A stretch of 64,000 nucleotides of DNA from Cryomorpha sp963741985 (GTDB lineage Bacteria; Bacteroidota; Bacteroidia; Flavobacteriales_D; Cryomorphaceae): assembly GCA_963741985.1 (NCBI GenBank), contig CAVUKD010000002.1:310001-374000 (forward strand), given 5' to 3'. A program made the translations under genes and the position numbers. Numbering within the stretch: position 1 is the stretch's first letter; each line of letters opens with the position of its first letter. The notes under the pieces were generated by a model, which was not told the origin of the DNA, ran no database searches, and saw only the letters and a program-made list of their open reading frames with translations. Positions 27,785 to 38,187 of this stretch are shown here, in pieces.

Positions 27785-29295
27785 TTCACAATCTGAATTT
27801 TATGATTCTCCCTTTTGCCATCGCTTTGCACCAGTTCAAGCGCGTACAATCCCGACGGAAGATTGAGATTGATCTCTAAAGATTGACCGCCACTTTGCGC
27901 ACCACCCTGCGCCACTTTTTGACCCGCAAGATTGTAAACCGACCAAGCTGAAATGTTTTCATTCTCGCTTGCTTCTATAGTAAACCACCCAATACTCGGA
28001 TTGGGATAAACAGAAAAGACCTTGGGCTCTTTTTTCCCCACTCCCACCGGCTCACACCCTTGCCACTCCACATCGCCGCAGGCATCTACTTTTAATAGCC
28101 AGGTGGCTTGTCGAGGATCAACGTCATAATTTACAAATGAACCAGCCGCTATATATCCACCATCTGGTGCAAGCTCGACATCGTAGAGAGTATTTTCACA
28201 ATTATTGCATGTTTGATACGTATATTCTTGATACCATTCTTGGTTTAAGTCTGAGTCCAGCTTGAGCATCCAAGCTATACGATCAAAATAATATCCCATG
28301 TAGATTCCAACCAATATAGTTCCTCCATCCGGTGTAGCCTCAATATCATAAGCTCCACCCGCAAAAAATTCGTAATTATCAAAATATTCGCGCTGATAGT
28401 AGATAGTGTCGTTTTCAGGATTGTATTTCGACAATACCAGTTTTGACCAATACACATCTGCGCCCTCAAAATCGGATACAAGCTCATAACCAAATGGCTG
28501 AACCAAAACAAACTCACCACTTGATAGAAGCGTGGAAATAACCGAATAAGACTTGGGCATTTCCGCATCAACCATTGTTTTTTCATTTATGGTCTCTCCT
28601 ATCAAATTTGTTGTAGTTAAAAATCCAAAGGGCTCAAAATCAGATTCCGTTGTCTTTCCACCTCCTGTTATTAAGTACCCATAATCGAGTTTTTCAATTG
28701 TCCAATTCCGATAAACATCCTCATAGATCAAAGGCTGCATAAGCTCGCTCCACAACTCATTTCCTTCAAAATCGAGCTTCATTATAAAAGTACCGGCTGA
28801 ATAAGGAATACCTCCTGTTTCGCCATAGATTACATAACCATCTGGTTCAATCAAGAATCCAAAAAAATAAGTGTAAGGGGTGTAATTATCAAAATAAAGA
28901 TTATCCTGTATTTCTAATTCTGAATTAAACGTTAACATTCTTCCTTCTACATTATCCCCTAAATCTGATCCCTGTAAGATTACAAATTGCTCGTTATAAG
29001 GATTCCATTGGAATGACTTTGTTAAACCTGCATAAAAATATTCATTTTCAAAATAAAGTCTGTTTGAATCAATCAAGTTGCCATTCAAGTCAAATTTTTT
29101 TATGTGCTCAAACAAGCCTGTTGTATCAATACCACTACCAAATACATAATAAAAATTTTCAACCACCTCAATATTTGAAACTGATTCTGATTCGTTATCA
29201 GTCAAATCACCATTAATTTGGTTAAAATAAGTAAACTGTGCCTCGGATAAGGAACAGTTTACTATCAAAATCAAAACCAAAAAGTACCGCATCAT
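27781..29295 (-). CDS. A1: secreted T9SS cargo, beta-propeller-like, first A gene
   Basis: 504 aa. Signal peptide MMRYFLVLILIVNCSLSEAQ, 'type I' body (IEVVENFYYVFGSGIDTTGL, GSDLGDNVEGRMLTFNSELE, PDGGTILVGIYMGYYFDRIA), conserved cysteines (YQTCNNCENTLYD, DACGDVEWQGC) and a complete sorting domain (FSVYPNPSIGWFTIEASENE to KIQIVK). Its start codon overlaps the giant gene's stop (ATGA). A 1.13 kb stretch is shared almost exactly with A5, 9.8 kb away. A1 is the intact member of that pair. Confidence 0.87.
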   Translation of the reverse strand: MMRYFLVLILIVNCSLSEAQFTYFNQINGDLTDNESESVSNIEVVENFYYVFGSGIDTTGLFEHIKKFDLNGNLIDSNRLYFENEYFYAGLTKSFQWNPYNEQFVILQGSDLGDNVEGRMLTFNSELEIQDNLYFDNYTPYTYFFGFLIEPDGYVIYGETGGIPYSAGTFIMKLDFEGNELWSELMQPLIYEDVYRNWTIEKLDYGYLITGGGKTTESDFEPFGFLTTTNLIGETINEKTMVDAEMPKSYSVISTLLSSGEFVLVQPFGYELVSDFEGADVYWSKLVLSKYNPENDTIYYQREYFDNYEFFAGGAYDIEATPDGGTILVGIYMGYYFDRIAWMLKLDSDLNQEWYQEYTYQTCNNCENTLYDVELAPDGGYIAAGSFVNYDVDPRQATWLLKVDACGDVEWQGCEPVGVGKKEPKVFSVYPNPSIGWFTIEASENENISAWSVYNLAGQKVAQGGAQSGGQSLEINLNLPSGLYALELVQSDGKRENHKIQIVK

Positions 29296-32200
29296 TTAGC
29301 AATTTGAATAATATGTCTTTCTGAAAATTCGCCGTTCTCAGACTCCAAGCTTAACTGATATGAACCGGAAGAAAGTTGTCGAAGGTTTAATGTTGAAATA
29401 CCAGTTAGACCCGTTTTAGAATGAACAATTCGTCCCGACGCATCATAAACTTTAGCCGTCACATTCTCATAATTATCCGGTATTTCTACCATCAATATTC
29501 CTTGTGTTGGATTGGGATAGATTTTGCATACCTTGACTACTGGTGGTTTTGTGGTTGCGCTTCTCCCTTTATTCGATTTACTGTCAAAATCGGGTCGTAC
29601 CAGCACTTCGTGAAATTCGTAATCTGAATATCGACTGAGTGTAACCAAAGCCAATCCCGCAGCGAGTGTCGAGTGGCGGTAGGCAATAATCATTAATTGG
29701 TCGTACTCAGCTGGTGTGAGCGTAATACCTCCTGAACTCACTTTATTAAAAATGATTGAATAAACAGCTATAAAGTCAGCGTATTCCGCGTCGCGGCGCG
29801 GGTCGAGGTTGAAGTCAATCGCTATTGCATTGAGTTTTGCCTGCGCAGAATTTGTATCTCCCAGCTTCATGTAAAGGTCAACAATCAGGTAATAAAAATC
29901 TACCGTTTCGTATCCTTGAATAAGGTCTTCTATTGCAGCTATTTTATTGGTTTCAGTTGAATCGGCAAGGATTTCTATTATCAGCGTATTCAAAAGATTG
30001 GTGTATTTGCCTTTGTAATAGGATTCGCTCGCTTCAAGCCCTTCTTTATACGACACCAAACTTAATCCTTGGTCAATCATTCCGCGCTGATAATTGGCAA
30101 GCGGCTGCATACGTTCATCGAGTTCTTTTTGTACTCTGCCTGATTTTGCAGCGTGAGGATTTGACTGGAGAATTAAGGTAAGCAAGGCAGCCGGTAGTTC
30201 GAATTCTTTGTTTATGGCTTCTAACATTACCTCTTCGCTCAAATTGGGCGACACCTGCATAAGGTCGTAATAAAGCTCTACCGCTTCACCGTAATCGGCG
30301 AGTACCAACTCATTGGTCAAGCCTTGGGTGTCACCTGCATCAACCATATCGCTTAATACTTCCGATAAACTATCGGCTGTGGACTTATATTGATCTGCCA
30401 TAAGTTTTTTGCCAAATGGCGAAGGAAAGTTTGAAGGACAGCCGTTTGGATTAGGTAAATAAGATGGGATAATTCCAAACCAACTTGTTAAATGTTCTGC
30501 AGCATAAGTATAATAGTTCACCCATTCCAGCTCATTTTTAACATCGAGTTCGTGGGTATTGGTAAAATAATTTCCGGCAGGATAAGGATCATTAAACGGG
30601 CCTGCATCCATCCCTTGAAAATGTGAAATTCCCCAGCCAATCGGAGGGTTCGTAATTGTAGCTTTGGCAGTAATTGGGAAATCCTGATCTGTAAAGGTGT
30701 TACACTCAATTTTAAGACCAGAGCCACCATTCAATCCGCGGTTATTATCATAAGCAAAAACTCCATAAGTCGTATGGTTGAATGTGTTTCGATATACCTG
30801 ATGGTAGAGTGAACCTGTTCCCTTAATAAATAATCCAGCACTCTCATCGGTAGTGTTGGGATAATTGAATGTATTCTCTTCCAATTTAAACATAGTTGAA
30901 AAATCAAAATATGCACCGTAGGAAACACCCCAAGTTGGATTATTCGGGTTGTATTCACTTCCGAGGCCGAGCATATTATTTGGTAAATCCGTAAATGTAT
31001 TTTGGGTAAGCTCTACCGCTTTGCTGCTAAGTACCCATGCACCTCGGTAGCATTTAAATTTTGTATTTGTAATGGATGACTCACTACCATCCAAGAGAAT
31101 TATTCCATAATTAAATCCTTCAATTTTTGATGGTACATTGCCCGATACGCATCCAAAAGGGGTCATTTCATAAGGCGGTAATCCATTGCAGCCCGGACTC
31201 AACTTAATACTCGACCACCGTGCAAAAATAGCTGCTTTGTAAGGAGAATTGTTTGGGTAATCAAATAATGCGGTATTCGTGTTTACAAAATCACATCCAC
31301 TTATAAGTACGTCATGAACACCTTCTATGAATAACATGGGAGAAATATATGAATTCATAAAAACAAAGTCGTCGTCTTTTAAAAAGCTACAATTGTAAAA
31401 TCTGGATGCGACCGGCATAAGGAAACCCGCAGTAGGATGATAACCTGAATAGTTTCGAATTTCGGCAGAGATTTCACAATTCTTAAAAGTGGTTCCGTAG
31501 CAGTTAAACATTCCGCCATTGTTGGAACTGTATAAGGTACCATAATTCGTAATACCGCGTTCGGCATTTTCAATCGTAGAGTCATAGATATAACAACGTC
31601 CCTGATACTGCATGTCGCTTCCATATTGTGATTCACTTGAGGTGCCATACACAAAAATTCCTTTCCAACTGGTGCCACAGGCTTCATTGGTTATATGGGA
31701 ATTATTATTGATGTATAATGTACCTCCTTGCATTACTTTTATTCCTTTCCCTTCAGCAAATTGCATTTGCGCATTGGAGAGGGTAAAAATGGCGCCGTTC
31801 TGAATTACAAGATCGTCGAGAAATTGGTGGTTTCCGGTTAAGGTTGCTCCGTCATTTGGGCTATTATTGATTACAATTAGACCGTCGGGGTCGGTGGCAT
31901 TGGAAGCATTGACTCCCTGAATCGTAATGTACAATAAATCGAATATTTGACAATCGCCTTCGCCGACATAATATACTACAATGTACTCACCTGCATCGTA
32001 AGCAGATGGGTCGAAAATGCCGTTTTCAGGGGTAAAGAAATCACCTGTAGGCCCCGCCACAATGATTTCACTTGCAGGAATATTGAAATAATCGTAGATA
32101 CTTATTGGTTCGTCGGACGCACAAAGCGTTACCGGGCCGTAGTTTACTAAAGTTTCATTTATTAAAATCGACAATGCAAAGCTGGTAGAACTATAACAAA

Positions 32201-35200
32201 CACCATCCTGAATGCTATATAAAATATTAAATGTCCCGCTACCGAATTCAGAAATGTTAAATATCCCATCGGAAATAACAATTCCATTTAGATAGAAAAC
32301 TCCTCCGCTAACACTTACATTGGTATTTAAGTCGAATGAATTATCTTCGCAATTGACAAACACATCACCAAAGTTTTCTACATTAATACCATTTATGGTA
32401 ACCTCGAAAATCGAATTCACAATACAATCTCCTGTACCAATGGTATACGTGACTGTATATATTCCTTCTCCAAATTGGCTTGGATCCAGTATTCCATTAA
32501 TCAAATGGAAACTATTCAAATAAAAAGCCCCTCCCGTTGAGTTTACATGACTCGTAAGGTCTATTGGATTGTCGAAACATGAAAGTTCAATCGGCCCATC
32601 ATTATCAATAATAGGATTTATTACAAAAACCGTGACCTCGTCAGAAGCAGTTTCGCCAGAGGTAACATCAGTAACAGTAATTGTATAAGTTGTCGTTTCA
32701 GATGGATTTGCTAAGGGATTTATAATAGTCGGGTCGGACAATCCAGTAGTTGGAGACCAATTATATGTCATTAGGCAACTCGGGTTGACAACAATGGGAT
32801 GGAGTTGAACTCCATCACAAGATGATGTTATATATTGGTTTTCTCCAGCATCGATTATTATGGTTGGTGGGTTAGGGTTTATTTTTAAGGAGAGATTATC
32901 AATAGAGGCTGAGCCAAGCTGCCCCCCCAAAATCCGTTTCAGATTAACATACAAGGCATCTTCATTTCCACAATATGTGAAAGGTATTGAAACGCTTTGC
33001 CATGAAGTTTGTGTGTATTGGGGAATTAAAGCTTCTACGACTACTTCAAACGGTATTTCCTGATAAATATTTAATTCCGGATAATCTGAAGGCTCTCCAA
33101 TTATTTGCAGACTCATTGCCATAACATCTCCAAAGTATCCAGAACCCTCATTAATTCCAACTTCGAATGTGAAAACATAGGAATTACCCTGAATTAAAGA
33201 CGTTTTTAAGGTTGAAAGATTATCTAGATTTAGCTGGCTGTATCGGCGGTTGATAGGGGAGGAATTTGAAGGAAAAGGAAAATTGGCAGAAGGAGCAGAA
33301 GGAGAAGAACCATACTGACCGAAACCATTATCGCCTAATATTCCAGAATTGGGTAGTTTGTCAGCACTATGCAAAATTACTGGAGCAACGGCTGGATAAT
33401 ACGGATGAGCTCCAGTAATTTTATAACCATAATGATACCCTCCTGTGTTATTTGCAGAGGAACGGTTCGTATAGAACTTATCCGGTTCTTCCCACGTCCT
33501 TAATTCAATACCATCCTCATAATCCCCATTCAAAAGCATTTCGTCATTCCCATCAAAATTAACTGATTCATCTAGTGAGACATCAATCGTGTAAACTTCC
33601 ATTGCACCCATTTCTTTCCCGTCAAATAAATAAAACCCAAATTGCGCTCGTCCGTGGAATCCAGGTTCAGGAGTGTATGTAAAAATCTTCCTTGTCTCGT
33701 CTAATACCAGTCGGGCGTGATTGTTTCCATCATGACTTACACCTCTAATCCCGAAAATGGAGCCTGGATAAACTGTAATTGGATCGTTATCCCAATCTGA
33801 AAGTGAATTGTCATTTTCCAAATTTATTGGAAGTGTAGATGCTGTGGTATTTACATTTGTATTTGAGTTTACCATTTCAAAATCTGCTGGTTCATTCTCT
33901 ATAAAATTTGCCATTGCTGTAAAACCATCTTCTGATGCTTGAAGAGGAATGGGAAACAAAGGAGATAACATTTTATCAGCAACGTTATAGTCCAGTCTAA
34001 AAGGACTATGGTTAGAAATAATTTCTGAGTTTGTTGCTGTTCCGTACCCTTCAGTTTCATCGAATGGAAAAAGACTGTTATCAGATTCAAAAGCGGGATT
34101 TATGCTATATCCCAATTCAGTTAACATTCTAAGTTCAGGCAATGTCCATTTTCGTAACACATATTGCCGAACAATAAATGGAGCCATAACATAATCCAAA
34201 TTATAACCTGGACTAAATTGCTGCCTATAACAGAAGATACTTAAACCACCCAGATGACTAAGTATTGAACTTCCTGCCGTGCCTACTTCTATTGGGCTTT
34301 GATTCGGATTTCCACAAAATATATTATGGTTAAAAGGCGGCCCTTGATTATTTATCCAAACATTCGCGTGCTCCAGAGGGAGGTCGAATTGGCTAATATT
34401 CGGATTAATAAAAGGTGAACTCTCCGTACCAATTACTAATTTATTGGTGTCAAAACTATGTGGGATTAAGAATATCACCGTAATACCCAAATTTCCAATC
34501 AAAACGAGAGAAAATATTTGTATTAAATACACACTCTAATTCTCCAATTTCGTTTTCATGAAGCAAGGAAAGAAACCCTAGCGCATGGGTAATTTCGTGC
34601 AACAAGACTGAATAAAGATCATATTTCATCACATTATTAAATGGATCAGACAAGTCGTCAGTGCTATTAAAATAATTAATTGGTGGAAATGGAGTACCCT
34701 CCGATGAGAACGTTCTATCAAAATTTACGGTTAGATGTGCATCCACATCAGTCTGGCTATCGGGGTCAAGACCAGAAATAATATATTGACTCAAGAATCC
34801 ATCGTAAATTTCAGAATTTTCAAATAAAGGAAACTCCGGCACTGAAGTTGCTAGAAACGCAGTTGTCAGCGGCGCCGGATTGTCATTTGGAACTAAAGAA
34901 TAATGCACTACCAAAATAGGGTTCGCATTCGGATGAAAATCAAGAACGGATTCAACATAAGAAAGCACTTCACAAAGTGTATTTCTTCTTGCTTCTCCCA
35001 AGACCGGATCAGCAAATCCTGCTTGATATGTTGCATCAAAATCCTCATAATAAACCGTAAAACTTCCACATTGAAACACTCCTTCCGGATTCCAGTCTTC
35101 CTGAGGAGTATAATTACTAATTTCGTTATTCAAGAATTTCGCATATTCTGCCTGATTCTTTGCGATGTATTCGTGGAGGTCTCCACATATCATTTGAGGA

Positions 35201-35310
35201 AGGGTATCTTGTCCAATATTGTTAATTTGAGAACTGGCCGGTGTAACTGCGAAAGTTAAAAACACAACAGTTAAAAAATTCAGAAGTTGGGGTAAGGATA
35301 AATTTTTCAT
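29292..35310 (-). CDS. giant secreted metalloprotease / beta-helix T9SS protein (one frameshift)
   Basis: About 2,005 aa if one extra base near 34458 is removed. Order: signal peptide (residues 1-28, ending PASSQ); zinc protease domain with HEITHALGF at 238-246 and, after the frameshift, SSILSHLGG (His ~352), which may supply the third ligand; a jelly-roll-like region; an Ig/PKD-like segment (~810-900); repeated SVNSTGG/NVSVSGG modules; a parallel beta-helix (~1160-1560, TIENAERGITNYGTLYSSNN); a helical region from ~1695 homologous to the B proteins; and a type-A sorting domain (KIYPNPTQGILMVEIPDNYE to HIIQIAK). The frame break (NPT then SFDTNK) follows the catalytic motif. First gene of the coupled array. 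Confidence 0.82.
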
Positions 35311-35359
35311 CTTGGCTAATTATTGGTTAATTATGGTTAAATATAGAGATTAAAACTCA

Positions 35360-35384
35360 AAAATCGCGATGCGTAAAATCGCGA
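35360..35384. promoter_or_regulatory. 10-bp direct repeat upstream of the T9SS array
   Basis: AAAATCGCGA occurs at 35360-35369 and 35375-35384, 15 nt apart start to start, 50-75 nt upstream of the giant gene. The GCG-rich core stands out from the AT-rich background and could be a regulator site for the array. No convincing TAnnTTTG promoter with a spaced TTG was found here (TATATTTA at 35338-35345 on the minus strand is the nearest). Confidence 0.3.
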
Positions 35385-35479
35385 ATTATTCCATTGCCAA
35401 AACAAGACTAAATATAATTGCCTATAATACTGTCCTTTAATGGTAGCTTTTTCAGATAATGAAGGGAAAGTCCGAGAAA

Positions 35480-35541
35480 AATTAGGGTGAAAATACGGTT
35501 CCGGGTACCGTATAAACACCCTAATTGAACAGGGTGTTTTT
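35480..35541 (+). promoter_or_regulatory. overlapping alternative hairpins (attenuator-like)
   Basis: AATTAGGGTG (35480-35489) is perfectly complementary to CACCCTAATT (35517-35526), with ATACGGT/ACCGTAT nested inside. The same CACCCT also pairs with AGGGTG in a second hairpin, AAACACCCT (35514-35522) with AGGGTGTTT (35531-35539), followed by TT. The two structures exclude each other, as in attenuators. It lies ~160 nt upstream of the aminotransferase gene and between divergent genes, so the DNA could instead bind a dimeric regulator. Confidence 0.35.
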
Positions 35542-35697
35542 ACCCAACATGACGATATCTCTTTAAAAAGCATTCAATAGCAGTAACTTCTGATTACGTA
35601 TTATTTGAAAATTATACTTGGCCATTTCCTTTAAAGAATTGCCCGGAATCATTAGCCTTGCAAAAATTCGAAATTCACACGCCTTCGCTTCAACCTT

Positions 35698-36777
35698 ATG
35701 GACGACATCCTAAAAAACTTTCCCGCCCTCTCTTCTTGTACCTATCTCAATACCGCTGCAAACGGGATCGTCCCAAAACCTGTAATCGAATGGCGGCGGC
35801 AGCACGATATGGATTTGATGAATAAGGCGGATATCTTTCGCGATAATTTTGCGTCGGTGTTGAGTGGAGTTCGCAATACTGTTTCAGGTTTTTTTGATGC
35901 TTCCGCAAAGGAAATCGCCTTAGTTCCCAATTTTTCTTTCGGAATGAATACGATTTTGGAAGGGCTTCCCAAAGGCCAAAAGATTCTTCTTCTGAAGAAT
36001 GATTATCCTTCTGTTAACTGGCCTGTGGAGACCCGCGATTTTGACGTTTGCTACGCCGAAATAGATGAGAATTTAGAAAGGAATATTGAAGAAGCTGTTG
36101 TGAAGCACAAACCGGATGTGTTTATTTTCAGTTTGGTGCAATGGCTGAATGGGATAAAAATAGATCTTGATTTTTTAAGGCAATTGAAAAGTCAATATCC
36201 CAATTTGCTGATAATGGCAGATGGGACTCAATATTTGGGAACCGAAAAATTCAGTTTTGCTGAGAGCGGCATTGATGTTTTGGGGGCGAGTGCTTATAAG
36301 TGGCTGTGTGCCGGTTATGGGAATGGATTTATATTGGTAAAAGAAGCTGCGCGCGAGCGCATTTTCCCAAAAACGATCGGGTTTAATTCTGCGGAGCGAT
36401 TTGAGAGTCTGTCTACAGATACTTCTTTTATGAAGCATTTTGAACCGGGACATCAGGACACGCTGAACTATGGAAGTTTGGAGCAGGCCATTTTATTTCA
36501 GAAGAATCAAGGTGTTGAAATGTTGTATGATAGGATTAAATCGCTTTCGGCGAAAGCAAAGGAGCAATTTGCTGAAATGGGATTGCTTCGGGATGATGTC
36601 TTGCTTAGAAAGCAACATAATTCTATTTTTAATTTGAAAGGCGATAGTGTTCTTTTTCAGAAATTGAAGGATCATAAGATTGTTTGTTCTCAACGTGGTG
36701 AAGGGATTCGAGTGAGTTTTCATTATTATAATAGTAAAGATGATTTGGAGAGGCTTGTGGAGGTATTGAGTTTGTGA
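35698..36777 (+). CDS. aminotransferase class V-fold PLP enzyme
   Basis: 359 aa, the size of small class-V aminotransferases (NifS/CsdB fold). Features: N-terminal YLNTAANGIVPKPVIEWRRQ, the aspartate that contacts the PLP ring (LLIMADGTQYLG), and the Schiff-base lysine in GASAYKWLCAGYGNGFILVK. No cysteine-desulfurase active-site cysteine loop is apparent, so the substrate is unknown; kynureninase- or isopenicillin-epimerase-like activity is possible. It is divergent from the T9SS array and probably monocistronic. An IS110 element lies just downstream. Confidence 0.85.
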   Translation: MDDILKNFPALSSCTYLNTAANGIVPKPVIEWRRQHDMDLMNKADIFRDNFASVLSGVRNTVSGFFDASAKEIALVPNFSFGMNTILEGLPKGQKILLLKNDYPSVNWPVETRDFDVCYAEIDENLERNIEEAVVKHKPDVFIFSLVQWLNGIKIDLDFLRQLKSQYPNLLIMADGTQYLGTEKFSFAESGIDVLGASAYKWLCAGYGNGFILVKEAARERIFPKTIGFNSAERFESLSTDTSFMKHFEPGHQDTLNYGSLEQAILFQKNQGVEMLYDRIKSLSAKAKEQFAEMGLLRDDVLLRKQHNSIFNLKGDSVLFQKLKDHKIVCSQRGEGIRVSFHYYNSKDDLERLVEVLSL

Positions 36778-36854
36778 GGTTTGGGCTGGTTTATTTGTAT
36801 TTTCAAACCAATACCAAATCTTCCCCGCGCCGCCCCAACCCTTTTATGTTTACA

Positions 36855-37090
36855 AAGAGAGAATACCTCAAGTATATTTTCGGTATTCAATCCGGGTCTT
36901 TATATTGTTGTCCATACAAAGTATATCGACCTGGTGCACAAGGCCACTCGACCCAAGATGAGCATTTTAAGCTACATCGTCCTTTAGGTTTAGCCTGTGC
37001 ACTTTTTGATCTTCATGAGTCTGAACAGTACTTAAGGCCGAAGTGATCGAGCTTGAATAAGATAAAAGGATAGACGTGGGGAGATCTGGT
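36855..37090 (+). ncRNA. candidate IS110 bridge RNA
   Basis: Three structures lie in order between the left end and the transposase start. (1) A 5' stem-loop GAATACC/GGTATTC (36861-36888). (2) A target loop closed by GTGCACA-GGC (36934-36944) and GCC-TGTGCAC (36993-37002), inner stem GATGA/TCGTC. (3) A donor loop closed by GATCTTC (37008-37014) and GGGAGATC (37079-37086), inner stem TTAAGGC/GCTTGAA. Guides: CTCGACCC (36947-36954) fits the left target with two G-U pairs; CCTTTAG (36981-36987) fits the right target with one mismatch; ACAGTAC (37025-37031) equals the right end; ATAAAAG (37062-37068) is complementary to the left end CTTTTAT. Confidence 0.7.
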
Positions 37091-37116
37091 TGTTATACAA
37101 TTAAATAGTAAATACC

Positions 37117-38187
37117 ATGAAAAAACAGTGTGTAGGCATAGATATGTCTAAAGATAACTTCACAGTTAGAATATGCAGTAAGTCATCAAACGACGAACTG
37201 AGTTACTCAACCAGTAAGAAATTTGATAATACCAAAAAAGGCTATAATCAGTTGATTCGCTGGGCTGGCAAAGAAACCCATAAAGAGGTACCACTCGTTT
37301 TTCTTATGGAGGCCACAGGATCCTACCATGAAGGATTGGCATATCATCTGCACGGAATTGGAAAAACAGTACATATTGCACTATCAAACACATCTAAATA
37401 CTATTTTAAAAGTCTCAATATCAAAACCAAGACCGATGATGTGGATGCCAAGATCTTGGCTAAGTTCGGAGTGGAGCGGTCACACTATGAGTGGCATCCA
37501 GCCAAAAAGATCTTCCGTAAAATGAGAGATCTAAGTCGCTATAGAATACAGCTACAAGAGCAGAAAACTGCCTTATCTAATATAGCACACAGCAAGGAAT
37601 ATTCTCACGACGTTTCAGCCGATATAAAGAAGAGTAATAAGAAATTGATCGCGATGCTGGATAAAGAAATTACCATGATTAAAGCGAAACTTGAAGCACT
37701 TGTCGCTACCGACGAAGAACTTTCTGAGCGGATAGAACAAATTTGTACCACCAAAGGGTGCGGCATTCAAAGTGTAGCAGGTATCGTGGCGGAGACTAAT
37801 GGATTTGAAAACTTCCATAACAGTAAGCAGCTGACGAGTTATGCTGGTTTTGATATCGTCCATCAAGAATCCGGTACATCTGTAAAAGGTAAGACGCGCA
37901 TATCCAAAAAAGGAAACCGATATATCAGGCATTTGATGTACCACCCAGCAATGTCGGCATCAATACACGTCCCTGAGTTCAATAACTTGCGAAACAGAGT
38001 TCTACAAAGGTCAAAAATACCAATGAAAGCGCAAGTCGCTGTACAGAGAAAGCTCCTTGCTTTGATCTATACACTTTGGAAAAACCAAACGCAATATGAA
38101 CCAGATTATCATAGAAAAAAGATAGCCCGGACCGAAGCCCGAGCTACACAGGATAAATCCTTAACGGATCTTCCTTTGGAAATGTAA
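37117..38187 (+). CDS. IS110-family transposase (bridge-RNA-guided DEDD recombinase)
   Basis: 356 aa. The N-terminal RuvC-like DEDD domain has GIDMSKDNFTVRI (Asp), FLMEATGSYHEGLAYHL (Glu) and KTKTDDVDAKILAKFG (Asp pair); the C-terminal Tnp domain has SVAGIVAETNGFENFHNSKQ, LTSYAGFDIVHQESGTSVKG and KKGNRYIRHLMYHPAMSA, with the family serine region. The gene looks intact. The ~270-nt non-coding left end upstream holds the guide RNA, as in the IS110 group rather than IS1111. Confidence 0.95.
   Translation: MKKQCVGIDMSKDNFTVRICSKSSNDELSYSTSKKFDNTKKGYNQLIRWAGKETHKEVPLVFLMEATGSYHEGLAYHLHGIGKTVHIALSNTSKYYFKSLNIKTKTDDVDAKILAKFGVERSHYEWHPAKKIFRKMRDLSRYRIQLQEQKTALSNIAHSKEYSHDVSADIKKSNKKLIAMLDKEITMIKAKLEALVATDEELSERIEQICTTKGCGIQSVAGIVAETNGFENFHNSKQLTSYAGFDIVHQESGTSVKGKTRISKKGNRYIRHLMYHPAMSASIHVPEFNNLRNRVLQRSKIPMKAQVAVQRKLLALIYTLWKNQTQYEPDYHRKKIARTEARATQDKSLTDLPLEM

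Noticed and set aside
35337..35573. 78-codon minus-strand frame upstream of the T9SS array
   Set aside because: It consists of the inverted repeats and AT-rich leader; no similarity to known proteins.
36774..37046. 90-codon reading frame between the aminotransferase and the transposase
   Set aside because: It crosses the IS110 left end and the bridge RNA; no family resemblance.
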